A stretch of DNA of 18,539 nucleotides from an uncultured Actinoplanes sp. (GCF_934643405.1 NZ_CAKUCL010000138.1:1-18539), one strand, 5' to 3'. Shown: positions 7,281-14,053, numbered from the stretch's first letter. Numbers and translations are program-made. The notes: generated by a model not told the origin, from the letters alone.

Positions 7281-7673
7281 TCATGCGCCGGCGCCGCCGT
7301 GAGCGCGTGAACGACGGGCCGGCGCGCCCTCGCCGACGCGGTACCGCTCGACCAGGCCGGCCAGGATGTCCCTCGTCCTCGTCAGGTCGACGATCTGGCG
7401 TTCGACCCGGTCCAGTTCCTCGGTGAGGCGGCCCGCCAGCCACGGCGTACGGGAAGATTTGTCGGTTATGCAGGGCAGGACGTCGAGAATCGTGCTGCTG
7501 TTCAGGCCCGCCGCCAGCAGGGACTGGATCAGGCCGACGTGTTCGACGGCGGTGTCGGGGTAGTGCCGCTGGCCGCCGGTGCTGCGGACGGACGACAACA
7601 GCCCTTGCTCCTCGTAGTACCGCAGTGACCTCGCGCTCGCCCCGGTCGCCGCCGACAGCTCACCGATCCGCAT
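7281..7673 (-). CDS. MerR-family transcriptional regulator
   Basis: A 130-residue DNA-binding regulator. The N-terminus MRIGELSAATGASARSLRYY begins the winged helix-turn-helix typical of MerR proteins (residues 1-70), followed by a dimerisation coiled coil (RLTEELDRVERQIVDL region). The C-terminal effector part is very short and contains one cysteine, with no metal-binding Cys cluster, so a redox metal-sensor role is not supported. The ATG at 7673 is preferred over an upstream in-frame start because a GAGGGAGA ribosome-binding site precedes it. It is divergent from the Old Yellow Enzyme gene; the dyad between them is its likely target, and MerR proteins usually activate such long-spacer promoters by distorting the DNA. 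Confidence 0.92.
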   Translation of the reverse strand: MRIGELSAATGASARSLRYYEEQGLLSSVRSTGGQRHYPDTAVEHVGLIQSLLAAGLNSSTILDVLPCITDKSSRTPWLAGRLTEELDRVERQIVDLTRTRDILAGLVERYRVGEGAPARRSRAHGGAGA

Positions 7674-7706
7674 CGATGTCTCCCTCGCCACAGGTAGGGC
7701 CATGAC

Positions 7707-7740
7707 ACTTGACCCTGACGTCAATGTCAAGTTTTAGCGT
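7707..7740 (+). promoter_or_regulatory. MerR-type promoter and operator of the Old Yellow Enzyme gene
   Basis: The -35 TTGACC (7709-7714) and -10 TAGCGT (7735-7740) are separated by 20 bp, longer than the usual 17 and typical of MerR-activated promoters. A dyad centred at 7719/7720 fills the spacer: arms ACTTGAC (7707-7713) and GTCAAGT (7726-7732), with an inner palindrome TGACGTCA (7716-7723). In all, 22 of 26 positions are symmetric. The -10 ends 6 nt before the ATG at 7747, so the transcript should be leaderless. Confidence 0.78.
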
Positions 7741-7746
7741 AGTCGC

Positions 7747-8766
7747 ATGACGACGCTGAGCACTCTTCTCGAGCCGGTGACCGTCGCCGGCCTGCCCCTG
7801 ACCAGCCGTTTCGTGATGGCGCCGATGACCCGCTACCACTCGCCGGGCGGCGTCCCGGGCGCCGAGGTCGCCGCCTACTACCGGCGGCGCGCCGAGAACG
7901 GCGTCGGCCTGATCATCACCGAGGGCATCCTCGTCGACCACCCGAGCGCCGGCCATCAACCCTGCGTGCCCCGCCTCGCCGGACCGGGCACGCAGCGTGG
8001 CTGGCGTCGCGTCACCGACGAGGTCCACGCGGCGGGCGGCAGGATCGCCGCGCAGCTCTGGCATCTCGGCAGCCAGCGGGAGCCGCCCGCGTGGACCCCG
8101 TCGACCATGACCACCGCAGACATCGACAACCTGCTGCTTGCGTACGGGACGAGCGCGCGGGCCGCCGTCCGGGCGGGCTTCGACGCGGTGGAGATCCACG
8201 CCGCGCACGGCTACCTGCTGGACGAGTTCCTGTGGCCGCTGACGAACCGCCGGACCGACCGGTTCGGCGGCGACGCCGCGGGCCGTGCCACGGTGCCGTC
8301 CGAGGTCATCCGGGCCGTGCGCGCCGCGATCCCCGCGTCGATGCCGCTGATCGTCCGCTTCTCCCAGCACAAGAACCGCGACTACACCGCCCGGATCGCG
8401 CAGACCCCCGGCGAGCTCGCCACCGTCCTGTCGTCGTTCGCCCGGGCCGGCGCCGACGTGCTGCACGCGTCGCAGCGCCGCTTCTGGGAGCCGGCCTTCC
8501 GCGGCTCGCCGCTCAACCTGGCCGGCTGGGCGAAGCACCTCACCGGCCTGCCGTCGATCACGGTCGGCTCGGTCGGTCTCACCCGCGGCTTCCTCACCTC
8601 GGCGCACCGCGATCTGCTGCTGGACCGCGCGGCGGCCGGCGATTTCGATCTGGTCGCGGTCGGGCGGGCGCTGCTCGGCAACCCGGCGTGGGTGCGGCTC
8701 GCCGCCGGCGGCCGGGCCGGCGAGATCCGCGACTACCACAAGTCCGATGAGGACGCCTACTACTGA
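7747..8766 (+). CDS. NADH:flavin oxidoreductase, Old Yellow Enzyme family
   Basis: FMN-dependent TIM-barrel ene-reductase that reduces activated C=C bonds with NAD(P)H. The 339-residue protein shows RFVMAPMTRYHS near the N-terminus, QLWHLG for the FMN-contacting Gln, and HAAHGYLLDEF containing the substrate-binding His pair and catalytic-type Tyr. It also has TNRRTDRFGG and the phosphate-loop region (ITVGSVGL, LVAVGRALLGNP). It most resembles the 12-oxophytodienoate-reductase-like bacterial branch. The segment between QLWHLGSQREPP and MTTADI looks about 20 residues shorter than I would expect, consistent with a total below the usual 360 or so. The gene is divergent from the MerR regulator and starts 6 nt after a -10 element, so it is probably induced by the MerR effector, for instance an electrophile. 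Confidence 0.93.
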   Translation: MTTLSTLLEPVTVAGLPLTSRFVMAPMTRYHSPGGVPGAEVAAYYRRRAENGVGLIITEGILVDHPSAGHQPCVPRLAGPGTQRGWRRVTDEVHAAGGRIAAQLWHLGSQREPPAWTPSTMTTADIDNLLLAYGTSARAAVRAGFDAVEIHAAHGYLLDEFLWPLTNRRTDRFGGDAAGRATVPSEVIRAVRAAIPASMPLIVRFSQHKNRDYTARIAQTPGELATVLSSFARAGADVLHASQRRFWEPAFRGSPLNLAGWAKHLTGLPSITVGSVGLTRGFLTSAHRDLLLDRAAAGDFDLVAVGRALLGNPAWVRLAAGGRAGEIRDYHKSDEDAYY

Positions 8767-8808
8767 TATGTCCTCCCTTCGTGCTCCTCGAACGAGTGAC
8801 CCGGTGCA

Positions 8809-10233
8809 TTGACTCCCTTCGAGCAGCTGACCAGCATGGTCCGGGTGACGGTCAGTTCCACGCCGGCGCACGCGGCGCCGGTCTGCTGCGTCGCCTTCCG
8901 TGCCGACGGCGCACGCCTCGCGAGCGGCTCCACCGACCACACCGCGATCGTGTGGGACACCACCGATCCGCGCCGCCCGGTCCTGCTCACCGCGCTGACC
9001 CACAACGCCGCCGTCACCTGCGCCTCGTGGAATCCCGGCGCCGCCGACGTGCTGGCCACCGGCACGGCCGACGGCACGGCGGCGGTGTGGCGGGTGGTCG
9101 ACGACCGCCCGCCGTCGCTGATGAAGGCGCTGCCCGGCCATCCCGGCGCGATCACCACGATCGCCTGGACCCCCGACGGCCAGCATCTGCTGTGCCTGAT
9201 CGGCGGCGGCCAGCTGGCGGTGTGGAACGCCTTCGACGAGACCTTCCTCGGCGAACTGCCCGATTGCGTACGGGTCGATGTGAGCCCGGCCGGGCTGGTG
9301 GCGACGGCCGGGACCGACGGGCTGATCGCGGTGCGGGACCTGTGGCGCGGTGCGGCCCCGCTGGCCCGGCGCCCGGCCGCGGTCGCGGAGGCGTGCGCGT
9401 GGTCCCCGTCGGGTGACACCCTCGCCGTGGCCGGGGACGACGGCTCGATCGAGATGTTCGCCCCGGACCTGACGCCGCTGCGCCGCATCCACCCCGGCGA
9501 CGTGCCGCTGCGCGGCCTGACCTGGTCCGCCGACGGGCGGTACCTGATCGCGGGCGGCTACGACGGCTCGCTGGTGGCCCTCTCCGGCGACCGTCCCCTG
9601 TGGCGCCGGGCGCACGGTCTGCTGTGGCCGCGGTCGCTGGCCGCCGGCGCCGGGGTGGTGGCGTCGGCGACGTTCGGCGCCCGGCCGCACGTGCTGGACC
9701 TGCTGGCCGGCGCGACGCTCGGTTTCGCGGTGAGCCCGTCCTCGCCCTCGTCGTCGCCGTCGGTGCCGCTGGCGTTCCGCGGTGGCGTGCTCAACGCCGA
9801 CGGGCGCGTCGTCTCGGCCGGCGCCCCCGACGACCGGCGGGTGCTGTGGGAGCACGACACCCGGGTCGGCGCCCTGTGCTGCCTGGGCGATCGGGTGGTG
9901 GTGTCGGCCGCGCACCGGACGATCCGCCTGACCCTGCTGGAGCCCGACGACAGTTCCCGGGGTCTGACCCTGCGGGCCCCCGAGCCGGTGAAGACGGTCG
10001 CGGTCCTCGGCTCGCCCGAGGTGCCGGTGGTGGTGGCCGCGTCGTACGACTTCCGGCTCTACGCGTGGACCATCGACTGGTCGCTGCCGCCGCCCGCACC
10101 CCGGCTGGTGGGGGAGTTCGGCGCCGGGATAGCGGCCCTGAACCGCCTCGGCGACTACCGCCTCACCGCGACCGACAACCGGGGCGAGCTGGTGATCCTG
10201 GCGCTGGGCGAGGACGGCGCGCTGTCACCCTGA
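8809..10233 (+). CDS. WD40-repeat beta-propeller protein
   Basis: A 474-residue protein built of repeated four-stranded blades. Clear units include CVAFRADGARLASGSTDHTA followed by IVWD, CASWNPGAADVLATGTADGT, IAWTPDGQHLL, CAWSPSGDTLAVAGDDGS and LTWSADGRYLIAGGYDGS. A Ser/Pro-rich linker (SPSSPSSSPSVP, near residue 310) separates a roughly seven-blade part from a more divergent C-terminal part with further blades. There is no signal peptide, kinase or protease domain, so it is probably a cytoplasmic scaffold. The TTG at 8809 gives the longest frame; the ATG at 8836, nine codons later, is an alternative, and neither has a good ribosome-binding site. It follows the Old Yellow Enzyme gene by 42 bp and may be cotranscribed. 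Its 3' end overlaps the opposing NTF2-like gene by 9 bp. Confidence 0.88.
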   Translation: MTPFEQLTSMVRVTVSSTPAHAAPVCCVAFRADGARLASGSTDHTAIVWDTTDPRRPVLLTALTHNAAVTCASWNPGAADVLATGTADGTAAVWRVVDDRPPSLMKALPGHPGAITTIAWTPDGQHLLCLIGGGQLAVWNAFDETFLGELPDCVRVDVSPAGLVATAGTDGLIAVRDLWRGAAPLARRPAAVAEACAWSPSGDTLAVAGDDGSIEMFAPDLTPLRRIHPGDVPLRGLTWSADGRYLIAGGYDGSLVALSGDRPLWRRAHGLLWPRSLAAGAGVVASATFGARPHVLDLLAGATLGFAVSPSSPSSSPSVPLAFRGGVLNADGRVVSAGAPDDRRVLWEHDTRVGALCCLGDRVVVSAAHRTIRLTLLEPDDSSRGLTLRAPEPVKTVAVLGSPEVPVVVAASYDFRLYAWTIDWSLPPPAPRLVGEFGAGIAALNRLGDYRLTATDNRGELVILALGEDGALSP

Positions 10234-10590
10234 CCCGTGCCGGATCTCCATGTCGGCCACCAGCCCGTGCACGAACCGGTAGACGTGCACGACGCGCTCG
10301 TCGGCCACGACCGTTCCGCGCTTGTCCTTGACGACCTGGTGCACGGTCACGGCCGTACGCCCGTCGCTGCGATCGCTGTAGCCCAGCGGCACCACGGTGG
10401 GGTCGATCTCGGTCCACTGATGCTTCCAGTACTCGCGCACCTGGTCGTGCCCGAGGACGGTGCCGCCCTCCCAGCCGTTGGGCCAGACCACGTCCGGCGC
10501 GAGCGCGGCGAGCACCGAGTCGACGTCGCGGCGGTTGAAGGCCGCGTAGAGGTCGGCCAGCCGCCGGTGGAGCTCCTGAGGCTCGGTCAC
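10225..10590 (-). CDS. SnoaL/NTF2-like domain protein
   Basis: A 121-residue cone-fold protein of the SnoaL-like/NTF2 superfamily, in which members are small hydrolases, isomerases or ligand-binding proteins. The typical layout is present: an N-terminal helix (LYAAFNRRDVDSVLAALAPD), then VVWPNGWEGGTVLGHDQVREYW, then beta-strands ending in VVHVYRFVHGLVADMEIRHG. The catalytic role cannot be assigned. The GTG at 10590 is chosen because homologues start just before the first helix and because GATAGT lies 6 nt upstream as a -10 for a leaderless mRNA. An ATG at 10608 would add six residues. It converges on the WD40 gene with a 9-bp overlap. Confidence 0.85.
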   Translation of the reverse strand: MTEPQELHRRLADLYAAFNRRDVDSVLAALAPDVVWPNGWEGGTVLGHDQVREYWKHQWTEIDPTVVPLGYSDRSDGRTAVTVHQVVKDKRGTVVADERVVHVYRFVHGLVADMEIRHGSG

Positions 10591-10596
10591 GCCCTG

Positions 10597-10602
10597 ACTA
10601 TC
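10597..10602 (-). promoter_or_regulatory. -10-like GATAGT before the NTF2-like gene
   Basis: On the minus strand GATAGT, one base from TATAGT, ends 6 nt before the GTG at 10590. This is the spacing expected for a leaderless transcript. The match is weaker than for the other leaderless starts here. Confidence 0.4.
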
Positions 10603-10630
10603 ACCCATCGCGGGCCGGCGGGCCAGGGTC

Positions 10631-10656
10631 GTGGTTGAGCCCCGCAGCGCAACCAC
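10631..10656. promoter_or_regulatory. 7-bp inverted repeat between the MmcQ-like and NTF2-like genes
   Basis: GTGGTTG (10631-10637) and CAACCAC (10650-10656) are perfect inverted arms with a 12-bp spacer. The repeat lies 10 bp after the stop of the MmcQ-like gene and about 40 bp before the NTF2-like start. It may be a terminator for the first or an operator for the second. Confidence 0.35.
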
Positions 10657-10665
10657 CCACTTCGG

Positions 10666-11103
10666 TCACCGGCCCGGACCGCCCGGCGCGGCCTGCGCCC
10701 GCCACAGCTCGGCGCGGCGTCTCGACGCGCGGGACAGCCACGCGTCCTGAATGATCTCGGCCAGTTCCTGCCGGGTGAGCTCGCCGATGCGGCCGGCCCG
10801 CAGCAGCACCGACAGATGCCCGTCGAAGTGCGGCGTCGTGAAGAAGGGCGTCGTCTCGTCCTGAACGAGCGCCTGCTTGTCGGCCTCCGACTCCACCCAG
10901 AACACGATCACGTCCCGGTACCGCTCCCCGGTCTCCGGATCCACCGCGTCCGGCCGGGGATTGCGGAAGAAGACGAAAGACTTGCCGCCCACCTGATAAA
11001 CCGGATTGTCCGCGCTCTCGTCGTAGACCTTGACATGCGGCATCGCCATCGCCAGCTCATGCACGTCCTCGACCCGAGCCGGCCGCCCGTCGTCGCCTCC
11101 CAC
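10666..11103 (-). CDS. MmcQ/YjbR-family protein
   Basis: A 145-residue protein of the MmcQ/YjbR group, a small fold related to double-wing DNA-binding or CyaY-like proteins; the molecular function is not established. The family pattern is visible: an N-terminal helix (VHELAMAMPHVKV), a YQVGGKSFVFFR strand pair, a strand VIVFWVESEADKQALVQ, then FFTTPHFDGHLSVLLR and a C-terminal helix (ELAEIIQDAWLSRASRRR). The frame runs far upstream without a stop. The GTG at 11103 is chosen because GGGAGG precedes it at a suitable distance and a TAGGGT promoter element lies about 32 bp upstream. It is divergent from the alpha/beta hydrolase gene. Confidence 0.85.
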   Translation of the reverse strand: MGGDDGRPARVEDVHELAMAMPHVKVYDESADNPVYQVGGKSFVFFRNPRPDAVDPETGERYRDVIVFWVESEADKQALVQDETTPFFTTPHFDGHLSVLLRAGRIGELTRQELAEIIQDAWLSRASRRRAELWRAQAAPGGPGR

Positions 11104-11134
11104 GCCGCCTCCCACCCGCCGCGCCTGTCCTCGC

Positions 11135-11140
11135 ACCCTA
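11135..11140 (-). promoter_or_regulatory. -10 element TAGGGT of the MmcQ-like gene
   Basis: On the minus strand TAGGGT at 11140-11135 predicts a start of transcription near 11128, giving a leader of about 25 nt that includes the GGGAGG site before the GTG at 11103. It supports that start rather than the much longer open frame. Confidence 0.5.
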
Positions 11141-11223
11141 ACGCCGCCCCGCGCCCGTGCGGCCACGCCGACGCCGCAACGCGGTGCCGGCCCGGCGGGG
11201 CCGCCGGGGTCGACGGGCGGATC

Positions 11224-11229
11224 TAGGGT
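11224..11229 (+). promoter_or_regulatory. -10 element TAGGGT, leaderless promoter of the alpha/beta hydrolase
   Basis: TAGGGT ends 7 nt before the GTG at 11237, and no Shine-Dalgarno is present. Together with the start of recognisable homology this fixes the start codon, although the frame is open about 200 bp further upstream. Confidence 0.6.
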
Positions 11230-11236
11230 TACGCGT

Positions 11237-12496
11237 GTGATCGCACACCCGGGACTTCGCTTCGCCGACCACACCGTCACCGTTCCGCTCGACCACCGCC
11301 GGCCCGGCGACGGCCGGCTCGACATCTTCGCGCGTGAGGTCGTGGCCGCCGACCGCGCCGGTGACGACCTGCCCTGGCTGCTGTTCCTGCAGGGCGGCCC
11401 GGGCGGCAAGGCGCCCCGCCCGCTGCGCGCGGAGAGCTGGATCGCGCGGGCCGTCGAGACGCACCGCGTGCTGCTGCTGGACCAGCGCGGAACCGGCCGC
11501 AGCGCGCCGATCACCGCGCGCACGGTCGCCGGCCGCACCGACGAGGACCTCGCCGCGTACCTCAAGCTGTTCCGCGCGGACAGCATCGTCGCCGACGCCG
11601 AGATCCTGCGGCAGCGGATCGCCGGCGGCGCGAAGTGGGACACGCTCGGCCAGAGCTACGGCGGCTTCATCACCATGGCATACCTCTCGGCCGCGCCCGA
11701 GGGTCTGCGCACCTGCTACATCACCGGCGGACTGCCCGGCCTGACCGCCACGGCCGACGACGTCTACGCCCGCACCTACCCGCGCGTAGCCGCGAAGAAC
11801 GCCGAGTTCTACCGCGCGTTCCCGTCCGACGCCCCGGCAGTGCGGCGCATCGCCGACCACCTGGCGGCCCGCGACGTCCGCCTCCCCGACGGTGACCGCC
11901 TCACCGTGGCCCGCTTCCGCGTGCTGGGCAGCAACTTCGGCATGAGCCACGGCTACGCCCAGCTGCACTGGCTCCTCGACGAGGCGTGGAACGGCGACGA
12001 GCTGTCCGACACCTTCCGGTACGAGGTCATGCGCCTCACCGGCTTCGTCGACCAGCCGCTCTTCGCGCTGCAGGAGTTCACCTACGGCCAGGGCGGGTTC
12101 GCGGCCGACTGGTCCGCCGCCCGGGCCCTCGGGAACCGCCCGGAGTTCGCCGAGGACGCCGACCCGCTGCTGTTCACCGGCGAGATGATGTATCCCTGGA
12201 TGTTCGACCAGATCGCCTCCCTCAGGCCCTTCGCCGGAGCCGCCGGCCTGCTCGCCGCCGCCGACGACTGGCCCGTCCTCTACGACACCGAGCGCCTGGC
12301 CACCAACGACGTCCCGGTGTGCGCGGCCGTCTACGCCGACGACATGTATGTGGACGCCGGCCTCTCCCTGCAGACCGCTGCCGCCGTGGGCAACGTGCGC
12401 ACCTGGGTGACCAACGAGCACGAGCACGACGGCCTGCGCACCGCCGGCCACGAGGTGCTGAGCCACCTCATGGACATGGCGGCCGGCCTGCGCTGA
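11237..12496 (+). CDS. Alpha/beta hydrolase, proline-iminopeptidase-like (S33)
   Basis: A 419-residue hydrolase resembling bacterial proline iminopeptidases, which release N-terminal proline from peptides; the true substrate is not shown. The oxyanion-hole motif LQGGPGGKAPRP lies near residue 52, followed by LLLDQRGTGRS. The nucleophile elbow GQSYGG carries Ser140. The helical cap follows, then YADDMYVD with the candidate acid (Asp368 or Asp369) and NEHEHDGLR with the candidate His397. There is no signal peptide, so it should be cytoplasmic. The GTG at 11237 is the start because a -10 element sits 7 nt upstream. The gene ends 7 bp before the convergent isochorismatase-family gene. Confidence 0.92.
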   Translation: MIAHPGLRFADHTVTVPLDHRRPGDGRLDIFAREVVAADRAGDDLPWLLFLQGGPGGKAPRPLRAESWIARAVETHRVLLLDQRGTGRSAPITARTVAGRTDEDLAAYLKLFRADSIVADAEILRQRIAGGAKWDTLGQSYGGFITMAYLSAAPEGLRTCYITGGLPGLTATADDVYARTYPRVAAKNAEFYRAFPSDAPAVRRIADHLAARDVRLPDGDRLTVARFRVLGSNFGMSHGYAQLHWLLDEAWNGDELSDTFRYEVMRLTGFVDQPLFALQEFTYGQGGFAADWSAARALGNRPEFAEDADPLLFTGEMMYPWMFDQIASLRPFAGAAGLLAAADDWPVLYDTERLATNDVPVCAAVYADDMYVDAGLSLQTAAAVGNVRTWVTNEHEHDGLRTAGHEVLSHLMDMAAGLR

Positions 12497-12503
12497 GCGG
12501 CGG

Positions 12504-13058
12504 TCAGCCGGTGAAGTCGGCGTCGGCGGCCGTGACCACCCTCGCCGTGCGGCCCGGCGCGCTGCTGAACTGCCAGTACAGGTTGGTGTGCGCGATGACC
12601 TCGGCGGGTGCCGGAGCCCCGTACGCCGTGAGGTCTTCGGTGGTGTGCGCATCGGAGACCAGCGTCGTGTCGTAGCCCCGGACGATCGCGCCGTGCAGCG
12701 TGGACCGGATGCACGCGTCGGTCTGCGCGCCGGCGACGAACACCCGCCCGACGCCGCGCTCGGCGAGCACCTGCTCCAGGTCGGTCTCCTCGAACGAATC
12801 GCCGTACCGCTTGTGCACCAGCGCCTCGGAGTCACGCCGCACCAGCTGGGGCACGTACTTCCAGGCGTCGCTGCCCTCGGTCAGATGGTCGTCGTTGTGC
12901 TGCACCCAGACGACGTCGACACCCGCGTCGCGGGCCTTGTCGACGAGCCCCGCGATCGTCGACACGACTTTGTCCCGTTCGTAGGCCTCGCCCACGATCC
13001 CGTTCTGCACGTCGACGACCAGGAGCGCGCTCCTCGGCCGGTTCTCCAGTGTTGTCAT
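12504..13058 (-). CDS. Isochorismatase-family cysteine hydrolase
   Basis: A 184-residue single-domain enzyme of the isochorismatase-like superfamily, which includes nicotinamidases, ureidoacrylate and biuret hydrolases. The catalytic triad is complete: Asp16 in LLVVDVQNG, Lys83 in ALVHKRYGDSFEET and Cys116 in VAGAQTDACIRSTLHGA. The presence of Cys argues for amide hydrolysis rather than isochorismate cleavage, but the substrate is open. The ATG at 13058 is preceded by GGAGGGCGAGGAAG, a good ribosome-binding region, and by a TAAGGT -10 about 45 bp upstream. The open frame extending further upstream has no family similarity and is ignored. Confidence 0.92.
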   Translation of the reverse strand: MTTLENRPRSALLVVDVQNGIVGEAYERDKVVSTIAGLVDKARDAGVDVVWVQHNDDHLTEGSDAWKYVPQLVRRDSEALVHKRYGDSFEETDLEQVLAERGVGRVFVAGAQTDACIRSTLHGAIVRGYDTTLVSDAHTTEDLTAYGAPAPAEVIAHTNLYWQFSSAPGRTARVVTAADADFTG

Positions 13059-13101
13059 CTTCCTCGCCCTCCGGACGGCCACGGCTCTCGATATGCGAGG
13101 A

Positions 13102-13107
13102 ACCTTA
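13102..13107 (-). promoter_or_regulatory. -10 element TAAGGT of the isochorismatase-family gene
   Basis: On the minus strand TAAGGT predicts transcription starting near 13095 and a leader of about 37 nt carrying the GGAGG site. It lies in the 103-bp gap behind the gene starting at 13058. Confidence 0.4.
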
Positions 13108-13161
13108 GACCCGCCCCCCGACATTTTCAGGCCCCCGATCCCGGCCGCCGGAGACCGGCGC

Positions 13162-13686
13162 CTACACCCTCGGGAGCAGCGCCTTCGCCACCGCCGCGGC
13201 GTCGCGCAGGTTCTCCTCGTCACCCCCGCCGCGCGCGTAGACGTCGACCTGCACGGTGCCGTAGCGGACGTACAGGTGGCCGGCCAGCGAGTAGGCGTCC
13301 TCACCGACGCCGTCGACCGGCTCCGCGTCCTCGGTCCTGACCGCGAACTCCTCGGCGGTGGTGCGGGTCAGGAAGACCGCGAGCTGGCCCCCGTCCTGCT
13401 GCCACTGGCAGTACCGCGTGGTGTCGCCGCGGTGCCCGCCGTCCGGGTCCATCCGGGTGATCGAGCGTCCGGTCGAGTCGACCACCTCGTCGTCGGTGAG
13501 CAGGGTGCACGGGTCCGGGAGGTCACCGGAGTCCTTGGCCGAGCCGAACCCGCTGGTGGCCGACGTCGCCGCGTCCACGGTCCCGGCCGCGGCCCGGCCG
13601 GCGGTGGCGCCTTCCGCCTCGCCGGCGCCGCAGCCGGCGGGACCGAGCGAGAGGACGGCGGCGACGGCGCAGAGGCAACGCTTCAA
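13162..13686 (-). CDS. DUF3558-like secreted lipoprotein
   Basis: A 174-residue exported protein. It begins MKRCLCAVAAVLSLGPAGC, a signal peptide ending in a lipobox-like site with Cys19; the -3 residue is Pro instead of Leu, which is unusual. An Ala/Gly/Thr-rich linker follows. The mature domain has DPCTLLTDDEV, YCQWQQDGGQLAVFL and a C-terminal helix, matching the pattern of actinobacterial DUF3558-type lipoproteins with a Cys pair (DPC ... YCQW). Function is unknown. The TTG at 13686 is favoured by AAGGAGA 5 nt upstream and by the signal peptide starting there; the frame stays open upstream but lacks similarity. It is divergent from the 67-residue gene. Confidence 0.8.
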   Translation of the reverse strand: MKRCLCAVAAVLSLGPAGCGAGEAEGATAGRAAAGTVDAATSATSGFGSAKDSGDLPDPCTLLTDDEVVDSTGRSITRMDPDGGHRGDTTRYCQWQQDGGQLAVFLTRTTAEEFAVRTEDAEPVDGVGEDAYSLAGHLYVRYGTVQVDVYARGGGDEENLRDAAAVAKALLPRV

Positions 13687-13836
13687 GGTGTCTCCTTCGG
13701 GTCTGGTCCGATCAGGTTCGCCGCTGTCCGGCACCGGGCCAAGGCCTCCGTCACCGAATTCAGCCGTTCGTAGGCCCGGGGTGACGCGGACCGGCCCGGA
13801 ATCGCCGACCGCGGCACGCAGCCGCCCGGATCCGCG

Positions 13837-13842
13837 TAGCGT
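13837..13842 (+). promoter_or_regulatory. -10 element TAGCGT, leaderless promoter of the 67-residue gene
   Basis: TAGCGT ends 7 nt before the GTG at 13850, the same hexamer and almost the same spacing as the Old Yellow Enzyme promoter. It is the main evidence that the short frame behind it is a gene. Confidence 0.55.
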
Positions 13843-13849
13843 CGGCCCC

Positions 13850-14053
13850 GTGATCCCGCAGCCTTTCCCGCTGTACCTGCGCGAGCCGGGCGCGACCGGT
13901 GACCGCGTGTGGCTGGTCGTCGGCTGGATGCCGGACAAGGTCTCCGGCCTGCCCCGCCAGCCGGTGGCCCTGCTCTGCGACGGCGACGTCGAGGAGCCGC
14001 GCGTGCTGGAACAGACGTCGACGTTCCGGGTGATCGGCACCGACCGCCGCTAG
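13850..14053 (+). CDS. Small protein of unknown function (67 residues)
   Basis: A short frame beginning MIPQPFPLYLREPGATGDRV, with alternating hydrophobic and polar residues suggesting a small beta-rich domain (RVWLVVGWMPD, PVALLCDGDV, STFRVIGTDRR). It has no signal peptide or membrane segment, and I do not recognise a family. Support for a real gene is a -10 hexamer at leaderless spacing, a stop placed exactly at the end of the convergent LysR gene (both stops share CTAG at 14050-14053), and a composition unlike random GC-rich frames. It could be a small beta-barrel or partner protein; this is speculation. Confidence 0.6.
   Translation: MIPQPFPLYLREPGATGDRVWLVVGWMPDKVSGLPRQPVALLCDGDVEEPRVLEQTSTFRVIGTDRR

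Noticed and set aside
7660..9915. 751-codon open frame on the minus strand opposite the Old Yellow Enzyme and WD40 genes
   Set aside because: Low-complexity composition, no motif, and no start signal; it runs across two well-supported plus-strand genes.
11138..12835. 565-codon minus-strand frame covering the alpha/beta hydrolase
   Set aside because: It mixes fragments antisense to two genes and has no recognisable fold; the hydrolase has an intact catalytic triad on the other strand.
13162..14040. Longer version of the lipoprotein gene starting at 14040
   Set aside because: The extension would bury the signal peptide and run through the 67-residue gene and its promoter; the TTG at 13686 has an excellent ribosome-binding site.
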